This document shows positions 51,318 to 61,237 of a stretch of DNA of 64,000 bases, piece by piece. A program made the translations under genes and the position numbers. Position 1 is the first letter of the stretch; every line of letters starts with the position of its first letter. Source of the DNA: Bacillus atrophaeus (GTDB lineage: Bacteria > Bacillota > Bacilli > Bacillales > Bacillaceae); assembly GCF_001584335.1 (NCBI RefSeq), contig NZ_LSBB01000019.1:186001-250000 (forward strand), read 5' to 3'. The notes under the pieces were generated by a model. The model saw only the letters and a list, made by a program, of their open reading frames with translations, was not told where the DNA came from and made no database searches.

Positions 51318-52061
51318 ATGGCAAATATATTAGCTGTTTTCGGTTTTCTCGCATTGCTCGTATCACTAGGTTATGGTTTGTTCCACCTGGTCAGAATATT
51401 GTCTAAAAAGGAAAAAACATTTTCAAAGACATTTTTCTGGCCGCTTTTTATCGGAGGTCTGGCTCTGTTAATAGCCGGAGCATCCTTTATGGAGCCGGAT
51501 TCAAATACAGCCAGGGCCGATGATGAAAAGTATTCCGCTCTCCAAACCTCATACAAAAAACTTTCAAAAGAGCATGACACCTTAGAAAAGGAATACGAAA
51601 CAATCAGTGCAAACGCTGAAAAAGACTTAAACGCCAGCACTGAAAAGCTGAAAAAAGAAAATAAAGAACTGAAAAAGAAACAAGAAACGCTGCAAGCGGA
51701 GAATAAAGAACTCAAAGAGAAACAAACCTCATTGAATGAGGACAAGGAAACACTGCGAACGGAAAATAAAAAATTGCAAACAGGGAAAGAAAAGCTGGAG
51801 CAGGAGTTAAAAGAGGCTAAAACCGCAACAGCCAGTTCAGAAGAACATTCTTCAAACACAGCCCCGTCCTCAGGAAGCACAAATAAAAGCAGTTCGGAAC
51901 CAACCGCCGAGACAAATAAAACGTGTGACATTAAAGGCAGCAAAAGCGGCATCTACCACACTCCAGGCAGTACATACTACGATCGGACGACAGATCCTGC
52001 TGAAATGTTTTGCTCAGTTAAAGATGCTAAGGCAGCCGGGTACCGGGCGCCGAAAAGATAA
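51318..52061 (+). CDS. yttA: YttA, membrane protein with coiled coil and Cys-containing C-terminal domain
   Basis: 247 residues. Two N-terminal hydrophobic segments ([19 protein letters not shown] and [18 protein letters not shown]), a long Lys/Glu coiled coil at about residues 70-175, a Ser/Thr-rich linker, and a C-terminal domain with [20 protein letters not shown] and [18 protein letters not shown]. The last resembles small domains attached to secreted nucleases. Probably faces outside. Role unknown. Confidence 0.82.
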   Translation: MANILAVFGFLALLVSLGYGLFHLVRILSKKEKTFSKTFFWPLFIGGLALLIAGASFMEPDSNTARADDEKYSALQTSYKKLSKEHDTLEKEYETISANAEKDLNASTEKLKKENKELKKKQETLQAENKELKEKQTSLNEDKETLRTENKKLQTGKEKLEQELKEAKTATASSEEHSSNTAPSSGSTNKSSSEPTAETNKTCDIKGSKSGIYHTPGSTYYDRTTDPAEMFCSVKDAKAAGYRAPKR

Positions 52062-52096
52062 ACAAAAAGCTCCAGTTTTTCTGGAGCTTTTTGTTT
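52059..52096. terminator. Bidirectional terminator between yttA and bceB
   Basis: AAACAAAAAGCTCCAG/CTGGAGCTTTTTGTTT hairpin between converging stops. Confidence 0.92.
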
Positions 52097-54036
52097 TACA
52101 ACGCCGATTTAATCACTTTCTTATAATATAGAACAGACAGGATGCCAAAAATAGAATACAGGGCGGTATATAACACCATCACCATAATCATTGGCGTCCA
52201 CACCTCTGATCCGAATAAAAACCAGCCGGATTGAACTGCAAAATAACTGTGGAAGAGGCCGATCACCAATGGGATGCCAAAGTTATAGATCTGTTTCATG
52301 CGTATTCCCTTCAACAAGTCTCCCTGTGTGAAACCGAGTTTTCTTAAGATTGTATAATTCGGTTTTTCTTCTTCACTTTCATCCATTTGTTTAAAATAAA
52401 GGATACACCCCGATGTGATGAGGAACGTTAATCCTAAAAAACCAACGATAAACATGACAATACCAAAAAGAGATTTTTGCGCAATGCTTTCATCAAGCCT
52501 CGATAAATGCTGATCGCTTTTATTTACCTTTGCAAAAAGATCATTTGCCTTTTTCAACTGATCTTCATTTTTCACATGAATTCCGATAGATACAGAAGAC
52601 TCTTTCTGAAGGTTTGGGTCTTTATCGTTTTTTAAACGTTTAAATAATGCATCATCCACAATCGCAACAGGCAATCCCCCGGCGGTAAATTTATAGGATA
52701 AGAGAAACTCTTTTCTTAACCCTGAATAGGTTAATGATTCAGTCTCATGCTGACCGCTTACTTTGACGCTGCCGGAATCTTTTAAAGACATCAATTTTTG
52801 TAAGAGATCCGTATAACCGGAGAAAATGGTTTCATCCGATGACACGTCAACTCCGTCAATCTCTTTGTCACTAACCACAGCAAGCGGGGTTTTTTTCAGA
52901 TTACCCTGTATATTTTCAGGATCTCCTTCCACAATGTTCTCGATGTTGAAATTCGCTTGCACAACATTGATTTCTTTTTTGCTGTACGGAATGTCATTTT
53001 CGTTCAATGTCTGCTCAAACTGTTTTGCATCCTTTTGATTTGTTATGGCAAAATCTGCCGCCACATTTTGTTCAGCTGTTTTTTCCGCTGAATAATAGGA
53101 GATATAACATAAGGATAATAAACCGATCGCAAGTGCTGAAACAGTCGTAATAATCGTTAATAACAAAGCGCTCGATTTCATTCTGAACATAATTGATGAA
53201 AGGGATAATACTTCATAAATATTTAAGTAACCGCCCTTGCTTTTTCGGATGATGTTAGAGAGAAAGCTGACTGAACCTTTATAAAAGAGATATGTGCCGA
53301 TTATGACAGTCCCAAGTATAAAGCTCATCGCGAAGAAAAGTTCATTCATTGTCTTAAATTTCCCGCTAAATAACTCGGAAGAAACATAGTATCCTGACAA
53401 GATAAACACGATGCCGAGCGCCCCGACAATCATTTGCAGAATCGATATTTTTTTCACTTTATCTTCAGTGGAAGAAGTGACTTTAAACAGTGATAAAATA
53501 CTTTGCCTTTTAATAAACGTATAATTCATGATCATAATCAAAAGGTAAATGCCGCAAAACACGATGATGGTTTGGATTAGCGCTTGTTGAGAAAAATGCA
53601 GTTTCGCTTCCGATTTGACGTCAACAATTTTAAACAAAATCATTAACACTAGTTTAGACATAGAAAATCCGGCAAAAACGCCGACGAATAGAGAACCGAA
53701 ATATAACAGCACATTTTCCGCACTTAAAACACGAAAAATTTTATGCTTAGTCATTCCGATTAATTGAAATAGACCTATTTCTTTACTCCGTCTTTTAATA
53801 AAAATGGTATTGGCATATAACATAAAAATAGAAACAACAACAACGAGTAAGATGGATGCGGTTTTAATTGCCGCCGCGCCTTTAATAGACGCTTTCACTT
53901 CGTTAATCGCAGGATCATATTGCAGCGTCACAAACGCGAAATAAAGCGCAACGCTAAAGATTAACGCAAAAACATAGAGGTAATAATTCCGGATATTTTT
54001 TTTCAGATTTCGATAGATAAGCTGATTAATGTTCAT
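52096..54036 (-). CDS. bceB: Bacitracin-resistance ABC permease BceB
   Basis: 646 residues, ten membrane segments in the FtsX-like arrangement 1 + 3 + 2 + 1 + 3 characteristic of BceB, with an extracellular domain of about 210 residues between helices 7 and 8 (about 310-520). Starts [26 protein letters not shown]. With BceA it frees lipid II cycle targets from bacitracin and signals flux to BceS. Overlaps bceA by 11 bases. Confidence 0.95.
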   Translation of the reverse strand: MNINQLIYRNLKKNIRNYYLYVFALIFSVALYFAFVTLQYDPAINEVKASIKGAAAIKTASILLVVVVSIFMLYANTIFIKRRSKEIGLFQLIGMTKHKIFRVLSAENVLLYFGSLFVGVFAGFSMSKLVLMILFKIVDVKSEAKLHFSQQALIQTIIVFCGIYLLIMIMNYTFIKRQSILSLFKVTSSTEDKVKKISILQMIVGALGIVFILSGYYVSSELFSGKFKTMNELFFAMSFILGTVIIGTYLFYKGSVSFLSNIIRKSKGGYLNIYEVLSLSSIMFRMKSSALLLTIITTVSALAIGLLSLCYISYYSAEKTAEQNVAADFAITNQKDAKQFEQTLNENDIPYSKKEINVVQANFNIENIVEGDPENIQGNLKKTPLAVVSDKEIDGVDVSSDETIFSGYTDLLQKLMSLKDSGSVKVSGQHETESLTYSGLRKEFLLSYKFTAGGLPVAIVDDALFKRLKNDKDPNLQKESSVSIGIHVKNEDQLKKANDLFAKVNKSDQHLSRLDESIAQKSLFGIVMFIVGFLGLTFLITSGCILYFKQMDESEEEKPNYTILRKLGFTQGDLLKGIRMKQIYNFGIPLVIGLFHSYFAVQSGWFLFGSEVWTPMIMVMVLYTALYSIFGILSVLYYKKVIKSAL

Positions 54037-54787
54037 GCTGAACCCCGCCTAACACACTTTGCGTTTTCATAATATCCTGGAAGAACGCCTGCCTGTCTTG
54101 GCCGCCTTTATTGAGCTGTGTATAAATTTGGCCGTCCTTTATAAAAACGACTCTGCTGCAGTAGCTGGCGGCTACGGGATCATGGGTTACCATAATAATG
54201 GTGGCGTCGCGCTTTTGGTTTAATTGGCTCAGCTTGTTTAACAAATCAGAAGCGGATTTTGAATCAAGCGCACCGGTCGGTTCATCAGCGAAAATAATGC
54301 TTGGTTCATGTATAAATGCCCTTCCTGCGGATGTGCGCTGCTTTTGTCCGCCTGAAATTTCATTCGGGTACTTATTTCTCAAATCATAAATGCCTAACTC
54401 CTTGGCTACTTCCTCAAACTTTTGATTGGCTTCTTTTTTAGACATTTTCGTAATAGATAGAGGCAGAAGGATATTCTCTTTCACTGTCAGTGTGTCTAAC
54501 AAATTATAATCTTGAAAGATAAAGCCTAAATGCTGTTTCCGAAATTCAGCGAGTTCTTTTTCCTTCATATTGGTCATTTCATTTCCGTTAATATTAATGG
54601 TCCCGTGACTCACTTTATCAATCGAGGAAAGAACGTTGAGCAATGTTGTTTTACCTGACCCCGACGCTCCCATAATACTGACGAATTCTCCCTTTTGAAT
54701 GTGGATGTCAATGCCCTTTAGCACTTCTTGTTTATTTAGTTTATTTCCGTAGCTTTTTTGAAGTTTATTGGCTTCTAAAATCATCAT
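54026..54787 (-). CDS. bceA: Bacitracin-resistance ABC ATPase BceA
   Basis: 253 residues. Walker [15 protein letters not shown]-loop [14 protein letters not shown], signature [15 protein letters not shown] and Walker [15 protein letters not shown]. The tandem ATGs at 54787 and 54784 follow AAGGAG; the first gives the family length. An upstream in-frame codon would cross the promoter. Pairs with BceB. Confidence 0.95.
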   Translation of the reverse strand: MMILEANKLQKSYGNKLNKQEVLKGIDIHIQKGEFVSIMGASGSGKTTLLNVLSSIDKVSHGTININGNEMTNMKEKELAEFRKQHLGFIFQDYNLLDTLTVKENILLPLSITKMSKKEANQKFEEVAKELGIYDLRNKYPNEISGGQKQRTSAGRAFIHEPSIIFADEPTGALDSKSASDLLNKLSQLNQKRDATIIMVTHDPVAASYCSRVVFIKDGQIYTQLNKGGQDRQAFFQDIMKTQSVLGGVQHEH

Positions 54788-54818
54788 GTCCCTAATCTCC
54801 TTTATGTTGGATAATCTT

Positions 54819-54824
54819 ATTATA
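54819..54824 (-). promoter_or_regulatory. -10 element of bceAB
   Basis: Minus-strand TATAAT in TTTCTATAATAAG, about 32 bases before bceA. No -35 hexamer is recognisable 17 bases further up, as expected for an activator-dependent promoter. Confidence 0.65.
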
Positions 54825-54871
54825 GAAAGGAATGCCGGGCTTTTCCTTCGATTAAGCGAACAAAAAAGAAA

Positions 54872-54898
54872 AGCATGTGACATTTTTGTCACACGCTT
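54872..54898 (-). promoter_or_regulatory. BceR operator that overlaps the bceRS terminator
   Basis: TGACA-N4-TGTCA at 54878-54891 matches the BceR consensus TnACA-N4-TGTnA and lies about 55 bases ahead of the bceA -10. The same palindrome, extended to AAGCGTGTGAC/GTCACATGCTT and followed by TTCTTTTTT on the minus strand, is also a rho-independent terminator just past the bceS stop. Confidence 0.75.
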
Positions 54899-55893
54899 AT
54901 GATGTTTACAAATTCATTCCGTTTCGGGAAGGTTAATGTAAAGCTCGTGCCCAGATTTGGTGTTGAGTGTACATTCATATGAATCAATAAGGGCTTTGCC
55001 GCTTTCTTCGCCAAATACAGCCCCATGCCTGTGGAAGCATGATCGTGATGTTTCGTTGTCGATGTAAACCCTTTGTCAAAGATGCGGGATATATCTTTAG
55101 GGTCAATCCCCCGCCCAAAGTCTTTCACTTCCAAGTGCGTCCGATCATTCTGCTCATAACTTTTTATAACGATATCAGAGGCTTCGCTATACTTAATGGC
55201 ATTGGTCAGAAGCTGTCTGATGATAAAGGCCAGCCATTTCGCATCACTGAGAACTTCCGCTGTCTCCAGCTGAATGTCAAAGCCGATCCCTTTTTGAATA
55301 CACCATGATTGTAAGTCTCGGATCTCTTTGAAAATCAAGGACTTGAGCTGAATAGTCTCTAAGGACAGATCATTTTCGATAAATGATATGCGTTTTCGAT
55401 GAAGCTGCTGATCGAGAAGCAGATGAATACGCAGCCATTCATACGATAACGAGGATTTGAATGATTGATCTTCCATTCTCTCAATAATTAAATGCATCGC
55501 CGTTAATGGAGTTTTGACTTCATGAATCCAAGCCATGAGTTCATCTTTTTCATTCTCTAACGACAAGCGATTTTGTGACGCGGTTTGTTTCAATTGTTTC
55601 GTTTGGCCGGTGATGCTTCTCTCAATAATGGTTTCAAAAGGAGACTCAGGGTCATTGATGCTTGTCACATCAAGATTGTTTTCCCATTCTTCGAGACTTT
55701 TATAAAATTTCGTTTCTTTATGGCAGCGGACCATGACAAAGATTGTAAACATGATAAGTGATAGGTAAACAATATAAAGGACCGGTTTAAATGGAATGGC
55801 CGAATCAATATAAGCAATAAGCAGGATGAAACACTGCTGAAATAAAAAAACAAGGATCCAGCTCCGCCTCTCGATCAGAAAGGTTTTAATCAT
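54889..55893 (-). CDS. bceS: Bacitracin sensor histidine kinase BceS
   Basis: 334 residues. Two N-terminal membrane helices with almost no extracellular loop ([21 protein letters not shown] and [19 protein letters not shown]), the intramembrane-sensing type. Phospho-acceptor [14 protein letters not shown] near residue 125, N box LTNAIKYS, and G boxes [11 protein letters not shown] and GMGLYLAKK. Senses through BceAB. ATG at 55893 overlaps the bceR stop by 8 bases. Confidence 0.95.
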   Translation of the reverse strand: MIKTFLIERRSWILVFLFQQCFILLIAYIDSAIPFKPVLYIVYLSLIMFTIFVMVRCHKETKFYKSLEEWENNLDVTSINDPESPFETIIERSITGQTKQLKQTASQNRLSLENEKDELMAWIHEVKTPLTAMHLIIERMEDQSFKSSLSYEWLRIHLLLDQQLHRKRISFIENDLSLETIQLKSLIFKEIRDLQSWCIQKGIGFDIQLETAEVLSDAKWLAFIIRQLLTNAIKYSEASDIVIKSYEQNDRTHLEVKDFGRGIDPKDISRIFDKGFTSTTKHHDHASTGMGLYLAKKAAKPLLIHMNVHSTPNLGTSFTLTFPKRNEFVNIISV

Positions 55894-56581
55894 ATAGACT
55901 GTCCTCTTCTTTCGCCATGTAACCTTGCCCGACCTTCGTCTCAATAAATTGCCCCAAGTCCAAAGTGTCCAGTTTTTTCCGCAACCGATTTAAGTTGACC
56001 GTTAATGTATTATCGCTCACAAAACGTTCATCATTCCACAAGCTTCTTATTAGCTCTTCCCGGCTTACAATCTTATTTTTTTGTTCGATCAGCCGCTTTA
56101 AAATGAACATTTCGTTCTTCGTCAGCTCAATAGAACCTGTTTCATTGCCGACTAGATTTTGTTCAGAATCTACGGTCGCCCCGCACCATGTTTTAAGGAC
56201 AATGGGTTCTGAATTGTAATGATACACGCGCCGAAAAATGGCTTGTATTTTCGCAATCAGAACATCAAAATGAAACGGCTTTTGGATAAAGTCATCGGCC
56301 CCAAGCTGCATAGACATCACCATATCTGCAGGATGATCTCGCGAGGATAAAAAGAGAATGGGAACATTAGACCGGGAACGAATCATCCGGCACCAATGAA
56401 ACCCGTCAAATTTGGGCAGCTGAATATCAATAATGACGCAATCAGGTTTTATCGCCGTAAATTCTTGAATCACTTGACTGAAATCCTGAATGCCGTACAC
56501 ATCATAAGACCACCCGGTTAAACGCTCTTTGATTTCATAAAACAGCGATTCATCATCTTCAATCAGCAAAAGTTTAAACAA
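55886..56581 (-). CDS. bceR: Bacitracin response regulator BceR
   Basis: 231 residues, OmpR family. Receiver with FKLLLIEDDESLF and the phospho-Asp in DCVIIDIQLPKFDG near residue 52, K in FIQKPF; C-terminal winged helix with SREELIRSLWNDERFVSDNTLTVNLNRLRKKL. A TTG start at 56581 is chosen because it gives the family length; the in-frame GTG codons further up have no better ribosome site. Activates bceAB. Confidence 0.92.
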   Translation of the reverse strand: MFKLLLIEDDESLFYEIKERLTGWSYDVYGIQDFSQVIQEFTAIKPDCVIIDIQLPKFDGFHWCRMIRSRSNVPILFLSSRDHPADMVMSMQLGADDFIQKPFHFDVLIAKIQAIFRRVYHYNSEPIVLKTWCGATVDSEQNLVGNETGSIELTKNEMFILKRLIEQKNKIVSREELIRSLWNDERFVSDNTLTVNLNRLRKKLDTLDLGQFIETKVGQGYMAKEEDSLYD

Positions 56582-56620
56582 TGGATTCACCGCACTTTTC
56601 ACTTTGATAGGTGTATAGAG

Positions 56621-56645
56621 AAAAGCCGGCTGATTCAGCCGGCTG
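56621..56645 (-). terminator. Terminator of the ytr operon
   Basis: AGCCGGCTGATTCAGCCGGCT palindrome followed on the minus strand by TTTTCTCT, just past the ytrF stop and ahead of bceR. Confidence 0.8.
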
Positions 56646-56653
56646 TTTCATTA

Positions 56654-57967
56654 TTATAATTCTCTTCTTAACGCCGTCAAGACATTTGTTTTTGTGGCTT
56701 TTCTGGCCGGGTTTAAGCCTGATATAACCGCAACCCCTGCGCTGATGACAGTCGCAATACTGACAAGGCTCAGCGGAATATAAGAGAACGTATAGTCCAA
56801 TTCGCCCGCCGCGCCGGCTCCGGTTGATTCAAGGATGACCGGAACAGCCAGATTCACGATATAACTCACTCCGTAAGAAATAATAATTCCGATGACAGAA
56901 CCTAAGATACCGATATATGCGCTTTCCATCAAAAACATTCTGCGGATAATAGACGGGTTTGCGCCGATTGCCTTCATGATCCCGATCTCTTGCGTCCGTT
57001 CTGTAACGGCCATTGTCATTGTATTAAAGATACCAATGGCAGAGATAATAACGGCTATACATCCGACGAAGATCAGTCCGATTTTGAAGACCATAAAGAA
57101 GGTGTTTACGCCCTGCAGCTGTGTTGTGACCGACATGACGTTATAACCGGCATCAGTTAAATCATTTGTCAGCTGCTCTACATTATCAAATTTATCAGCA
57201 TAAACGCTTACGCTTTTTTGAATACTTTCGCTATCTTTAGATAAATCAAGAAACTTGGAGAACTCCCCTTTAAACGCATCACTTACAAAAACAGATGAAT
57301 CCTCCATCCAATCATTTTTCGGTTTCTTTGTAATGCCGACAACTTTAAAATCATATGTTTTCTCTGAAGTTTTGCCCGTTTTTTCATCAACTTTTGATAC
57401 GTTCAGTTCGATGGTTTGGTTCAGAATATCCTTGGTATACCCTTTAGGCTCTTTCAATTCTGCATTATTCCCATTGTTCTCGTTTATTTGTTTTTCAAAG
57501 TCTTTAGATTCTTTTTCAGTCCACAAATATTTCGCAAAATCATATCCAACCACAATCTCATTTTCTGATTTTGCGACACGGCCTTTATCCAATTCCATAT
57601 TTGATTTTAATTCATCACTCATATTAGTCAACGTCAGGGACATATTTTCATTTGTTCTATTGTTTAATTTGGCTTTGACCGGTTCATGCACCTCTGTTCT
57701 TTCAACCACGGCTTTTGCGTGTTTAAATTTTTCTAAATCTGATTTTTTGACCGCTTTACCGTCATCTTTGCCGTAAACAGAAATTTTCGTGACAATTTGC
57801 TGGCTCATCGTCATATCGGTAATGGTCTTTTGAATCCCAAATCCGACAGACGATAATACAATTAAAAACGCACAGGCCATTGTCGTCGCAAGCACTGTCA
57901 TGAAGACACGCAGCCTGTTTTTCTTCATATTTCTTCTGATAAAATCGACTTGATCCTTAAACCTCAA
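56654..57967 (-). CDS. ytrF: YtrF, MacB-type ABC permease
   Basis: 437 residues. N-terminal membrane helix (RVFMTVLATTMACAFLIVLSSVGFG), an extracellular domain of about 240 residues, then three helices carrying MAVTERTQEIGIMKAIGANPSIIRRMFLMES, the FtsX/MacB coupling segment. Works with YtrE. TTG start with GGGGGAG 6 bases upstream, inside the ytrE 3' end (11-base overlap). Confidence 0.92.
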   Translation of the reverse strand: MRFKDQVDFIRRNMKKNRLRVFMTVLATTMACAFLIVLSSVGFGIQKTITDMTMSQQIVTKISVYGKDDGKAVKKSDLEKFKHAKAVVERTEVHEPVKAKLNNRTNENMSLTLTNMSDELKSNMELDKGRVAKSENEIVVGYDFAKYLWTEKESKDFEKQINENNGNNAELKEPKGYTKDILNQTIELNVSKVDEKTGKTSEKTYDFKVVGITKKPKNDWMEDSSVFVSDAFKGEFSKFLDLSKDSESIQKSVSVYADKFDNVEQLTNDLTDAGYNVMSVTTQLQGVNTFFMVFKIGLIFVGCIAVIISAIGIFNTMTMAVTERTQEIGIMKAIGANPSIIRRMFLMESAYIGILGSVIGIIISYGVSYIVNLAVPVILESTGAGAAGELDYTFSYIPLSLVSIATVISAGVAVISGLNPARKATKTNVLTALRREL

Positions 57968-58652
57968 CGGTAACTCCCCCTTTTAACACACCGTCATGCA
58001 GCTGGAATTTTGAATGGGCGATGGATGCAACCTCATCGTCATGGGTGATGATCACAAATGTAATCCCGCGCTCGCGGTTGAGCTGCTGAATAAATTCAAG
58101 CACTTCATGCTCTGTTTCTGAATCAAGGCTTCCCGTCGGCTCATCGGCTAAAATGATCGACGGATTCAAAATTAACGCTCTCGCGATGCTGACACGCTGC
58201 TGCTGGCCGCCGGACAGTTCATTCGGATAGTGGCTGGCATGGTTTTCAAGGCCGACGCGCTTCAGCATGTCCTGTACTTTCTGCTTCCGCTCAGACGGCT
58301 TTACGCCTTTGAGTGCCAGCGGCATTTCCACATTTTCGTACGTCGTCAGGCTCCCAATAAGCTGAAAGCTCTGAAAGATAAAACCAAAATGCTCAAGACG
58401 GAAATTAGCCCATTCCTTTTCGTTAAAGCCGGTTACATCTGTGCCGTCAATAACGATTCTTCCTTTAGTTGGCGAGATGTACCCGGAAATGAGATTCAAG
58501 AGCGTCGATTTCCCAGATCCGCTCCGTCCGACGATACAGGCGATTTCTCCTTTAGACACCGTCAACGAAACGTCCTTTAAGACAGGGACCTCATTCTCTC
58601 TGCCTTTTTTGCCGATTTTAAATGAATGGTCGATATGCTGAACATCTATCAT
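57957..58652 (-). CDS. ytrE: YtrE, MacB-type ABC ATPase
   Basis: 231 residues. Walker A VGRSGSGKSTLLN, Q-loop FIFQSFQLIGSLTT, signature LSGGQQQRVSIARAL and Walker B SIILADEPTGSLDSE. Energy unit of the YtrEF transporter, in an operon induced by cell-wall antibiotics in B. subtilis. 13 bases after the membrane gene upstream. Confidence 0.94.
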   Translation of the reverse strand: MIDVQHIDHSFKIGKKGRENEVPVLKDVSLTVSKGEIACIVGRSGSGKSTLLNLISGYISPTKGRIVIDGTDVTGFNEKEWANFRLEHFGFIFQSFQLIGSLTTYENVEMPLALKGVKPSERKQKVQDMLKRVGLENHASHYPNELSGGQQQRVSIARALILNPSIILADEPTGSLDSETEHEVLEFIQQLNRERGITFVIITHDDEVASIAHSKFQLHDGVLKGGVTVEV

Positions 58653-58665
58653 GTTTTTCTCTCCC

Positions 58666-59643
58666 TTACTGATGCTTTGTTTTTTTATAAATCGAAAAGT
58701 AGCTGATTAAAAATCCGACAACTGCGCCGATCATCATTCCGATGATGTAGCCAACAATAGATTGGCCGGCAGAATATCCGAAATAGCCGAACCCAAGAAT
58801 TCCAAATGCAATCACGAGGATCTGAACGGGACGGTCAAACGCTTTCCACAAAAAGAAGCTTCCGTTTCGTTCGCTCGGATGTTTACTGAAACTGAAATAT
58901 CCGATCAGATAAAAGATCATACTCATGGCTGCCGGAATAAGTAAGATATATTTGCTGTCTATGATCCAATCTGTTCCTCCATACACAATTGGGATAAAAT
59001 AACCAAAAACTTCAAACGTGAGCACCTGATCCAATCTGTAAAGAATGGACCGACCAAAAATAATCTCAATATTAATAGCTGGTAAAGTTATGATTAAAAA
59101 TGGTAAAATCGCGACAGTAAATGCTGTTAATAGCTGGGCAAAAACGTTTCCTGTTAAAGCGCCGGCAGCCATAACCAATGCATACGTCATAAAAGTAATA
59201 ATCATCATTCCGACCACATAGTGGTGGAAAAACATTACAGAATCCGGTTTTAGCAAAAGGATAAGCAATTCAGAAAACAGATATCCAAGAAGCTGAGAAA
59301 CCGTCAATACCGCGGCGCCCATAAAAAATTTCGCATTAAAAATCTGGCTTTTTTTATAAGGCAGGCTTAATGTAAAATCTAAAGTCCCTTTACTTCGTTC
59401 AATCCCGATCTGAGAGATCGCCAGCACAATGCCCGCCGCCCAATTTATCTGCATCAGTCCGCCGGACGAATAATTGATAATATAAGTACAAGATTCGAGC
59501 ATATTATCTTTAAGACAGCCTTGATAACTAAAATAATCACTCATAATCGAAAGTGGATTAATCAGCATCAAAAATGCAAAAATCACCAGCAGCACCACTT
59601 GATTCTGCTTCCACTCCTTAAACCACAGTCCGCGGTCTACCAT
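58666..59643 (-). CDS. ytrC: YtrC/YtrD-type ABC-2 membrane protein (single copy)
   Basis: 325 residues with about eight hydrophobic segments. Starts MVDRGLWFKEWKQNQVVLLV and contains IGIERSKGTLDFTLSLPYKKSQIFNAK, typical of ABC-2 permeases of the YtrC/YtrD pair. B. subtilis has two paralogous genes here; only one is present, directly between ytrB and ytrE. The name ytrC is a choice between the two. Overlaps the ytrB stop by 7 bases. Confidence 0.82.
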   Translation of the reverse strand: MVDRGLWFKEWKQNQVVLLVIFAFLMLINPLSIMSDYFSYQGCLKDNMLESCTYIINYSSGGLMQINWAAGIVLAISQIGIERSKGTLDFTLSLPYKKSQIFNAKFFMGAAVLTVSQLLGYLFSELLILLLKPDSVMFFHHYVVGMMIITFMTYALVMAAGALTGNVFAQLLTAFTVAILPFLIITLPAINIEIIFGRSILYRLDQVLTFEVFGYFIPIVYGGTDWIIDSKYILLIPAAMSMIFYLIGYFSFSKHPSERNGSFFLWKAFDRPVQILVIAFGILGFGYFGYSAGQSIVGYIIGMMIGAVVGFLISYFSIYKKTKHQ

Positions 59644-60515
59644 CTGCGCTTCCCTCCAAACTTCGCTATGAATACTTCTTCTAAGTTGACAGGAAGTTCA
59701 TGCCATACTTTCGGTTTCAGATCTTTTAAAAATTGCTTTTTCTTCTCATCTTTTTTCAGGATCAGAACGGTATAAAACACGCCCGCCTGGTCCAATAAAG
59801 GAATGTTTTGTTCTCTGATGGCCAAATTGACGTCAGATTCGTATGCAATTTGAATTTTGATGTATTCTTCTTTCAATTCATCAAGATCCATGACATTTGT
59901 GAGCCTGTTATCTTCAAGAAAACCGATCCGATTGCACATTCTTTCAATGTCCTCAAGACGGTGGGATGTAATCAATATACTCGTATCGCGCTCCGCCACT
60001 TCATCAATCATCAGCTGAAGCACATCGTGCCGTGTGACTGCATCAATACCGTCTGTCGGCTCATCAAGCAGAATGAGTGCAGGCCGGGCTGCAAAAGAAA
60101 GAACAAGTGACATTTGTTTTTTCAACCCTGTCGAAAGATCGCGGTATTTTTTTGTTTCCGGAATTTCATATCTGTTCATCAGCTCATTGGCATACGTCAC
60201 ATCAAAGTTTGGGTAGATTCTTCTTAAAATGTCAACAAGCTGCTTGTAAGTATATTTATCATAAAAAGGGTTCTGAACCGGCATATAAATCATGTTTTGC
60301 TTTACTTTCGGATGCTTTTTAATCTCCACATTATTGAATAAAATCTCACCCTGATCCGGAATGATGATTTGCTGGATTAAACGGAGCAAGGTTGTTTTTC
60401 CCGATCCGTTCCGTCCGAGGAGACCGAAGATTTCACCCTTCTCAATGGTCAGTGAGACATCTTTCAGCACTTCTTTTCCATCTATCGTTTTTGAAAGCTG
60501 CCGCAAATCAATCAT
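59637..60515 (-). CDS. ytrB: YtrB, ABC ATPase
   Basis: 292 residues. Walker [15 protein letters not shown], Walker B ALILLDEPTDGID, and a degenerate signature YRDLSTGLKKQMSLVLSF, which is usual for this subfamily. C-terminal extension of about 80 residues. Forms a transporter with the YtrC-type protein. Overlaps ytrA by 8 bases. Confidence 0.92.
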   Translation of the reverse strand: MIDLRQLSKTIDGKEVLKDVSLTIEKGEIFGLLGRNGSGKTTLLRLIQQIIIPDQGEILFNNVEIKKHPKVKQNMIYMPVQNPFYDKYTYKQLVDILRRIYPNFDVTYANELMNRYEIPETKKYRDLSTGLKKQMSLVLSFAARPALILLDEPTDGIDAVTRHDVLQLMIDEVAERDTSILITSHRLEDIERMCNRIGFLEDNRLTNVMDLDELKEEYIKIQIAYESDVNLAIREQNIPLLDQAGVFYTVLILKKDEKKKQFLKDLKPKVWHELPVNLEEVFIAKFGGKRRW

Positions 60516-60900
60516 TCCGTTTCCCTCCTTTTACATCAGCGCTGATTTCCTTTATCCATTCCTGGAGTTTCTCCAGCTCGACTCCCGCATAATGTGCATC
60601 GATGATGAGCTGCTTGAGTTGCTCTTTAATCATCGTCATCTTCCCTTCAACCAATGTTGTTTTTGCCTCTTCCGATATATAGGTTCCTCTGCCTCTCAGC
60701 GTCTCAATGATCCCTTCACGTTCAAGCTCCTTGTAGGCTTTGCTGACAGTGTTCGGATTGGCAATAATGATAGTCGCCAGTTCCCTGACAGAAGGAAGCT
60801 TATCTCCTGGGGCCATGATCCCTTTTAAACAAAGCTCTTTCATCTGCTGAATAATTTGCTCGTAAATCGGAGTTGAGCTTCTCGGATCGATTTGAATCAT
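60508..60900 (-). CDS. ytrA: GntR-family repressor YtrA
   Basis: 130 residues, the short YtrA subfamily: winged HTH (PIYEQIIQQMKELCLKGIMAPGDKLPSVRELA, then NPNTVSKAYKELEREGII) and a brief helical C-terminus for dimerisation. Represses its own operon in B. subtilis, where wall antibiotics relieve it. Its operator is seen at 61128-61152. Confidence 0.94.
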   Translation of the reverse strand: MIQIDPRSSTPIYEQIIQQMKELCLKGIMAPGDKLPSVRELATIIIANPNTVSKAYKELEREGIIETLRGRGTYISEEAKTTLVEGKMTMIKEQLKQLIIDAHYAGVELEKLQEWIKEISADVKGGKRND

Positions 60901-60934
60901 TTACTTCCCTTCTTTCTGTACGATCTGCAAACTC

Positions 60935-61072
60935 TTAAAAATAAAAATGGTCTTCTATACTTTTTTGCCATTCGAAACCGAGCATGACAAGAATAAGAAA
61001 AAAGGAACAGGCAATAACTGAAGCGGCTATCAGCATGGGCATGTTTCTCTTACGCAGCCTTTTGTTTTTCAT
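60935..61072 (-). CDS. ytrG: YtrG, small membrane peptide
   Basis: Forty-five residues: a basic start (MKNKRLRKRNMP), one membrane helix (MLIAASVIACSFFLILVMLGF) and a short polar tail. ATG at 61072 with AAAGGAG 9 bases upstream. Matches the first gene of the B. subtilis ytrGABCDEF operon in place and size. Role unknown. Confidence 0.82.
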   Translation of the reverse strand: MKNKRLRKRNMPMLIAASVIACSFFLILVMLGFEWQKSIEDHFYF

Positions 61073-61127
61073 GTAGTCGTCTCCTTTCATCAGCGTATGT
61101 ATATGATTTGGTTTCATTAGTGTTTGT

Positions 61128-61152
61128 TGTGTATTACATCAAGTAGTACACT
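61128..61152 (-). promoter_or_regulatory. YtrA operator
   Basis: TGTGTA-N13-TACACT, one mismatch from the YtrA site AGTGTA-N13-TACACT. It lies directly after the ytrG -10, where a bound repressor would block initiation. Confidence 0.8.
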
Positions 61153-61156
61153 TAAT

Positions 61157-61185
61157 ACAATAAACACACCAATAGAAAAAGTCAA
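61157..61185 (-). promoter_or_regulatory. Sigma-A promoter of the ytr operon
   Basis: Minus-strand TTGACT, a 17-base spacer and TATTGT, followed by the YtrA operator. Confidence 0.7.
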
Positions 61186-61198
61186 TGACTTTTTTGGC

Positions 61199-61235
61199 AA
61201 AAAAAATGGACCCTCTCAAAAAGGGTCCATTCATT
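61199..61235 (-). terminator. Terminator of ytzC
   Basis: Minus-strand ATGGACCC-TTTTTGAGA-GGGTCCAT followed by TTTTTTTTGCC, just after the ytzC stop. Confidence 0.88.
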
Positions 61236-61237
61236 CT

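Noticed and set aside
51371-51952. 193-codon frame on the minus strand opposite yttA
   Set aside because: It is the mirror of the Lys/Glu coiled-coil repeat, which reads as Ser/Phe-rich nonsense. yttA itself has a ribosome site, membrane segments and a terminator.
57255-57776. 173-codon plus-strand frame inside ytrF
   Set aside because: Antisense to the extracellular domain of an intact MacB-type permease; Ser/Phe-rich shadow.
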